The notes under the pieces: model-generated
Seen by the model: the letters and a program-made list of their open reading frames with translations, nothing else
What the model was told of the DNA's origin: nothing
Databases searched by the model: none
From: Coriobacteriia bacterium
Lineage (GTDB): Bacteria; Actinomycetota; Coriobacteriia; WRKU01
NCBI GenBank assembly: GCA_009784095.1
Contig: WRDL01000045.1
Coordinates: 1-10,420, forward strand
Length of the DNA stretch: 10,420 nucleotides
Direction of reading: 5' to 3'
Program-made: the position numbers and the translations under genes
In this document: one piece after another, positions 7,773 through 10,420 of the stretch
Position numbering within the stretch: the first letter of the stretch is position 1
Layout: each line of letters opens with the position of its first letter

Positions 7773-9035
7773 TTACCGGGCTTCCTGCAACTCGTCTGCT
7801 CTCGAACTACGTTCATCCATCATATCCAAAAATGCGTCCTGAATCACCCGAGCGTGATTTTCGTAATTATACTGATGAGCGACCTCTATTGCCGCTTTTT
7901 TCATTGCGGTTATCCGCGTAGGATCGGAAGCGAGGCTCTCTATCGCCCTGGATACGGCATCAACAGACGTATCCTCCAATATGTAGGCAAACTCCTCAAT
8001 TCCTGGGAAATTCTTGAACGCTGTCGTCGGAGGCACGATAAGCGCGAGTCCGGCTGAGAGATACTCGAAGAACTTATTAGGAAGAGATCCGTCTATCTGC
8101 ATGTTATACGCTTCGTGGGCGATAATCCCAATATCGAAAAATGAGGCGGACTCAATAAGCTGTTCGTAGGGCACCGGATCATTGACTTGGATCCGATCAC
8201 TAACCTTATGGTCCTTGATCTGGGTTTCGAGCCACGATCCGAGTACTCCTGAACCTTGGAATGTCATGTCAATCCCATCGGTCACCGCCGCAGCTTTAAA
8301 GATCATCTCGATGTTTCGTGCGATCTGGAAATTACCGATGAATATAAATCGTGGAGGAGTGTTGACCAGTCGTGCTTTATCGACATGGTCAAGTGGGATG
8401 TTATAGGTGACTATAGGAGTCCTCGTGAGTCCATAGAGTTTCTGGTACTCATGAGCAAGTTCCGGAGAGACCGTGATCGTTACATCAGCGTCCTCCATGT
8501 AGGCACGCTCCACCTCATCGATGACGGCACGTTCGATATCAGTCAGCGCGACCGCAGATTCAAGACGATGCTCCGGCCAATACTCATACGCATCATAGAT
8601 CAGAGCAGCGCCCAGATCCTCCGCTGCTCGCCCACAGGGCTTGAGAGTGTTCGCGTTGACCGAGATTATCGCGTCAGGACACTCTTCCATGAGTGTCCGG
8701 TAGACAACATTCTCGCCGAAAACACCGACGCGTTTGCTGAAGAGTTTTTTCAATATCGGGTAGATAGTCAGATTAAATCCCACTTTCAGGACCCATATCC
8801 GATGTTCAGAACCACCGATACCAATTGGGTCTCCATAGCGTAATTTGAACGGTTGACCCTCCCACGATTCTCGCTTTGAGCTTCGAAAGAAGTCGAGGAT
8901 CGTTACATCTGCGATCTCGGAGAGCGCGAGCGCGGTCTTTCGACTGCGAGCCTCCAGTGGGCTATTCACTATCACCAAACAGATCTTGGGTCTTTTTTTC
9001 ACTTTTGATATGTTTATGACATTTTCCTCATTCAC
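7773..9035 (-). CDS. GT4-type glycosyltransferase
   Basis: A 420-residue GT-B glycosyltransferase related to the GT4 half of the fusion at 2798-4855. Seen: a short charged N-terminus, then KICLVIVNSPLEARSRKTA (17-35), ALIYDAYEYWPEH (144-156), VTITVSPELAHEYQ (185-198), IFIGNFQIARNIE (231-243) at the start of the donor domain, TFQGSG (258-263), PVPYEQL (287-293) and the donor-site motif DGSLPNKFFEYLSAGLALI (315-333). No classic EX7E is present; the PNKFFEY glutamate is its likely counterpart. The start is GTG 9035, 12 bases after the upstream TAG, with no clear Shine-Dalgarno; a GTG eleven codons later is an alternative. Translation may depend on the upstream gene. It lies directly upstream of the wbpE-like gene, so it may transfer the diacetamido uronic acid sugar, but that is inference. 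Confidence 0.85.
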   Translation of the reverse strand: MNEENVINISKVKKRPKICLVIVNSPLEARSRKTALALSEIADVTILDFFRSSKRESWEGQPFKLRYGDPIGIGGSEHRIWVLKVGFNLTIYPILKKLFSKRVGVFGENVVYRTLMEECPDAIISVNANTLKPCGRAAEDLGAALIYDAYEYWPEHRLESAVALTDIERAVIDEVERAYMEDADVTITVSPELAHEYQKLYGLTRTPIVTYNIPLDHVDKARLVNTPPRFIFIGNFQIARNIEMIFKAAAVTDGIDMTFQGSGVLGSWLETQIKDHKVSDRIQVNDPVPYEQLIESASFFDIGIIAHEAYNMQIDGSLPNKFFEYLSAGLALIVPPTTAFKNFPGIEEFAYILEDTSVDAVSRAIESLASDPTRITAMKKAAIEVAHQYNYENHARVIQDAFLDMMDERSSRADELQEAR

Positions 9036-9047
9036 AATAATGTGAGT

Positions 9048-9959
9048 CTATTCTGACCCCGAAGACGAGACCCATCGTAGAACAATGGTGTTGTTCCCTT
9101 GCGGAATGACGCGGAATAATGTATGGCTTTTTATACTCGCCTGGTCTTCAAAGAGGCTTCCGAAACGCTTGGCGAAGTATCCGTTTATGTCAGAGAGATA
9201 TACATAATCATAGCCACCTTTGACCAGATCGTTTGCCCATTGTTGCGCATCCCCTTTGATGTTGTAGATATCCGTATAAGGACGAGGAGGGTCATCCCAG
9301 TAGTAAGGCGCAAAAGATGGGTCGTTAAGTGGCATCGGAGCTAAATAATAGACTAAAGCGGGGAAGTCGAATCGAAACGCGTCCTGAAGCACGATAAATA
9401 CCTGGTCTGTTTCAGCATCAATATCGCGAAATAGCGCCCCATATGTCGTGCGAAAGTCTACTTCCATGTCGTAAGCGCGCGCGTCCCTAACTTCGTAATA
9501 GAGTCGAGGCGCACTGATGGTCGCAATAGCGACAACCAGTACTAAGCAAAAGGTCATCATAGGATGACGGACCTTCTCCTTCCAAGACTCCCATGAGTCC
9601 ATCCACACATAGACAAGAGCAATGATGAGGCAAAGCACGCCAGCTCCTGCGTAGCGCTGAAAGCTTCCTAGATTGACAGCATCATACCCGGTTATGACAA
9701 ACATAAAAGATATGCATATGAACACCAGATAAACCGCAAGACCGATCGTGGCGACAATAAAGAGTGTCCGCGCCGCTGTTTTATATCGAGCGCTGTCAGT
9801 GGTCAAAAAAAGCAGTATGATCCACACAAGGATCACGATAAAAAAGAATGCAATAGAGAGGTTAAACCACCAGTTGATGGGGAATGTGAAAAGGCTTTCT
9901 CCAAAATGACGTGCAATCTCGAGTCGCTCAGGCGTAAACAGAGACGACCACCTCCCACG
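9048..9959 (-). pseudogene. Polytopic membrane protein, C-terminal part (frameshifted from upstream frame)
   Basis: This open frame runs from just after a TAG at 9960-9962 to the TAG at 9048 (about 303 codons). There is no ATG before the hydrophobic core, only CTG 9941 and GTG 9836. The part upstream of the GTG reads like real protein (WSSLFTPERLEIARHFG, then FTFPINWWFN), so the frame is best read as the continuation of the gene at 9928-10420. About four membrane segments follow, including FFFIVILVWIILLFL, IVATIGLAVYLVFICISF, AGVLCLIIALVYVWM and FCLVLVVAIATISA. A soluble domain of about 150 residues comes last. SFQRYAG between helices resembles loops in multi-spanning glycan-assembly enzymes. 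It could be a GT-C glycosyltransferase or another polymer-assembly protein, but I do not recognise a specific family. If the shift is an assembly error, the gene is intact. Confidence 0.6.
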
Positions 9960-9962
9960 CTA
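9928..9962 (-). other. Frameshift zone between two membrane-protein frames
   Basis: The upstream frame ends at TGA 9928-9930. The downstream frame is closed by TAG at 9960-9962, so any frame change must happen within about 30 bases. Reading from the first frame into the second needs a shift equal to one extra base (or two missing). The stretch contains short repeats (GTCGTC, TCTCT and GGGAGGTGG on the coding strand) where slippage, a real indel or a base-calling error could arise. Confidence 0.55.
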
Positions 9963-10420
9963 TGTACGTGACTAACGCAGGGATTGCAAGTGCTGAGATA
10001 AGAAGCATGCATTCCCTCCAGCCATACCGTGACAGATCGTTCGGTTGATTGTCGCGGTATTCAAAAAACAACTGTGCGCACACAGCGATAGCAAGCATGA
10101 CGATCAGAAACGGGGTAGTGATCTTTTGAACGGCGAGTACAGCTGCGAGAAGCCCCAAGATCGCAGCTTTCATCTTAATCGAGAGGGCATAACATGTAAT
10201 GATATAGAGTCCATAACCAACCTCGAGCACAATTAAGAAATCCACAAGCAAAGTTGCAAAACTTGACGGTACATATGAGAAACGAAGAATAATAAATATA
10301 CTCGGTATACCTAATAGAAGGATTATAAATTTTTCCAGACTACCTCGTACAAGGTCGAAAAGAGGTAACAGGAACGCATATAGGAGGAGCTGGTTTGCAA
10401 CAAACAATATCGGCTCCTTG
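9928..10420 (-). CDS. Polytopic membrane protein, partial (continues past right edge; ends at apparent frameshift)
   Basis: 163 codons are visible. The frame is open through the right edge (reading KEPI before a TTG at 10407), so the N-terminus lies outside. It is strongly hydrophobic with about six membrane segments: ILFVANQLLLYAFLLPLF, FIILLLGIPSIFIILRF, LVDFLIVLEVGYGLYIITC, ILGLLAAVLAV, FLIVMLAIAVCAQLFF and CMLLISALAIPALVTYIAWEVV. A short charged loop EYRDNQPNDLSRYGWRE precedes the last. It stops at TGA 9928-9930, right after a membrane helix, where the neighbouring frame takes over with plausible coding sequence. Together the two pieces give at least ten membrane segments plus a C-terminal soluble domain, as in GT-C or flippase/polymerase-like proteins of glycan clusters. 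GC is low here (19 of 60 bases at 10261-10320), as is common for such membrane genes. Function is not assigned. Confidence 0.6.
   Translation of the reverse strand, partial: KEPILFVANQLLLYAFLLPLFDLVRGSLEKFIILLLGIPSIFIILRFSYVPSSFATLLVDFLIVLEVGYGLYIITCYALSIKMKAAILGLLAAVLAVQKITTPFLIVMLAIAVCAQLFFEYRDNQPNDLSRYGWRECMLLISALAIPALVTYIAWEVVVSVYA

Noticed and set aside
8256..8843. Plus-strand open frame (195 codons) opposite the GT4 gene at 7773-9035
   Set aside because: Antisense shadow of a well-supported gene, without a family-like sequence.
1..10420. Frequent GATC/ATCG tetramers throughout
   Set aside because: They fall mainly in coding sequence where GAT, ATC and CGN/GAN codons meet, without spacing or clustering that suggests a functional site; a count against a codon-shuffled control would be needed.
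1..10420. tRNA, rRNA, CRISPR array, insertion sequence or attachment site
   Set aside because: Nearly every base is inside or within a few bases of a protein gene; I saw no clover-leaf-like segment, regularly spaced repeat, transposase or terminal inverted repeat.

Overview
This window is part of a bacterial surface-polysaccharide cluster (O-antigen, capsule or other cell-wall glycan). It contains no RNA genes, mobile elements or CRISPR arrays that I can see. Overall GC looks moderate, near 50%, with clear Shine-Dalgarno sequences (GAGGAG, GGAGG, GAGG). The host cannot be fixed from this alone. An actinobacterium of the Coriobacteriia type would fit the protein style, but that is a low-confidence guess.

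Layout, left to right: (1) on the minus strand, transcribed leftwards from about 4855, a GT4-GT2 fusion glycosyltransferase, a second GT4 glycosyltransferase, a UDP-GlcNAc 6-dehydrogenase (WbpA-like), and the N-terminus of another GT4-like protein that runs off the left edge. Gaps are 15 bases or less, so this looks like one operon. (2) On the plus strand, a single gene, a WbpB-like Gfo/Idh/MocA oxidoreductase (4956-5906). It is divergent from block 1 across about 100 bases and convergent with block 3 across 13 bases. (3) On the minus strand from the right edge: a polytopic membrane protein apparently split by a frameshift near 9930-9960, a GT4 glycosyltransferase, a WbpE-like PLP aminotransferase and a WbpD-like hexapeptide-repeat acetyltransferase, again closely packed.

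Together the dehydrogenase, 3-oxidase, aminotransferase and N-acetyltransferase make up the known WbpA-WbpB-WbpE-WbpD route from UDP-GlcNAc to UDP-2,3-diacetamido-2,3-dideoxy-glucuronic acid. The WbpI-type C2 epimerase that would give the manno form is not in the window. The glycosyltransferases probably build an oligosaccharide repeat that contains this sugar, and the membrane protein may be a GT-C-type or other polymer-assembly enzyme. The points most worth checking are the frameshift, the isolated inverted wbpB-like gene, the GT4-GT2 fusion, and the two related GT4 domains that share a YxAYEYWPEH block. I see no clearly new system. The enzymes belong to known families in an unusual arrangement.
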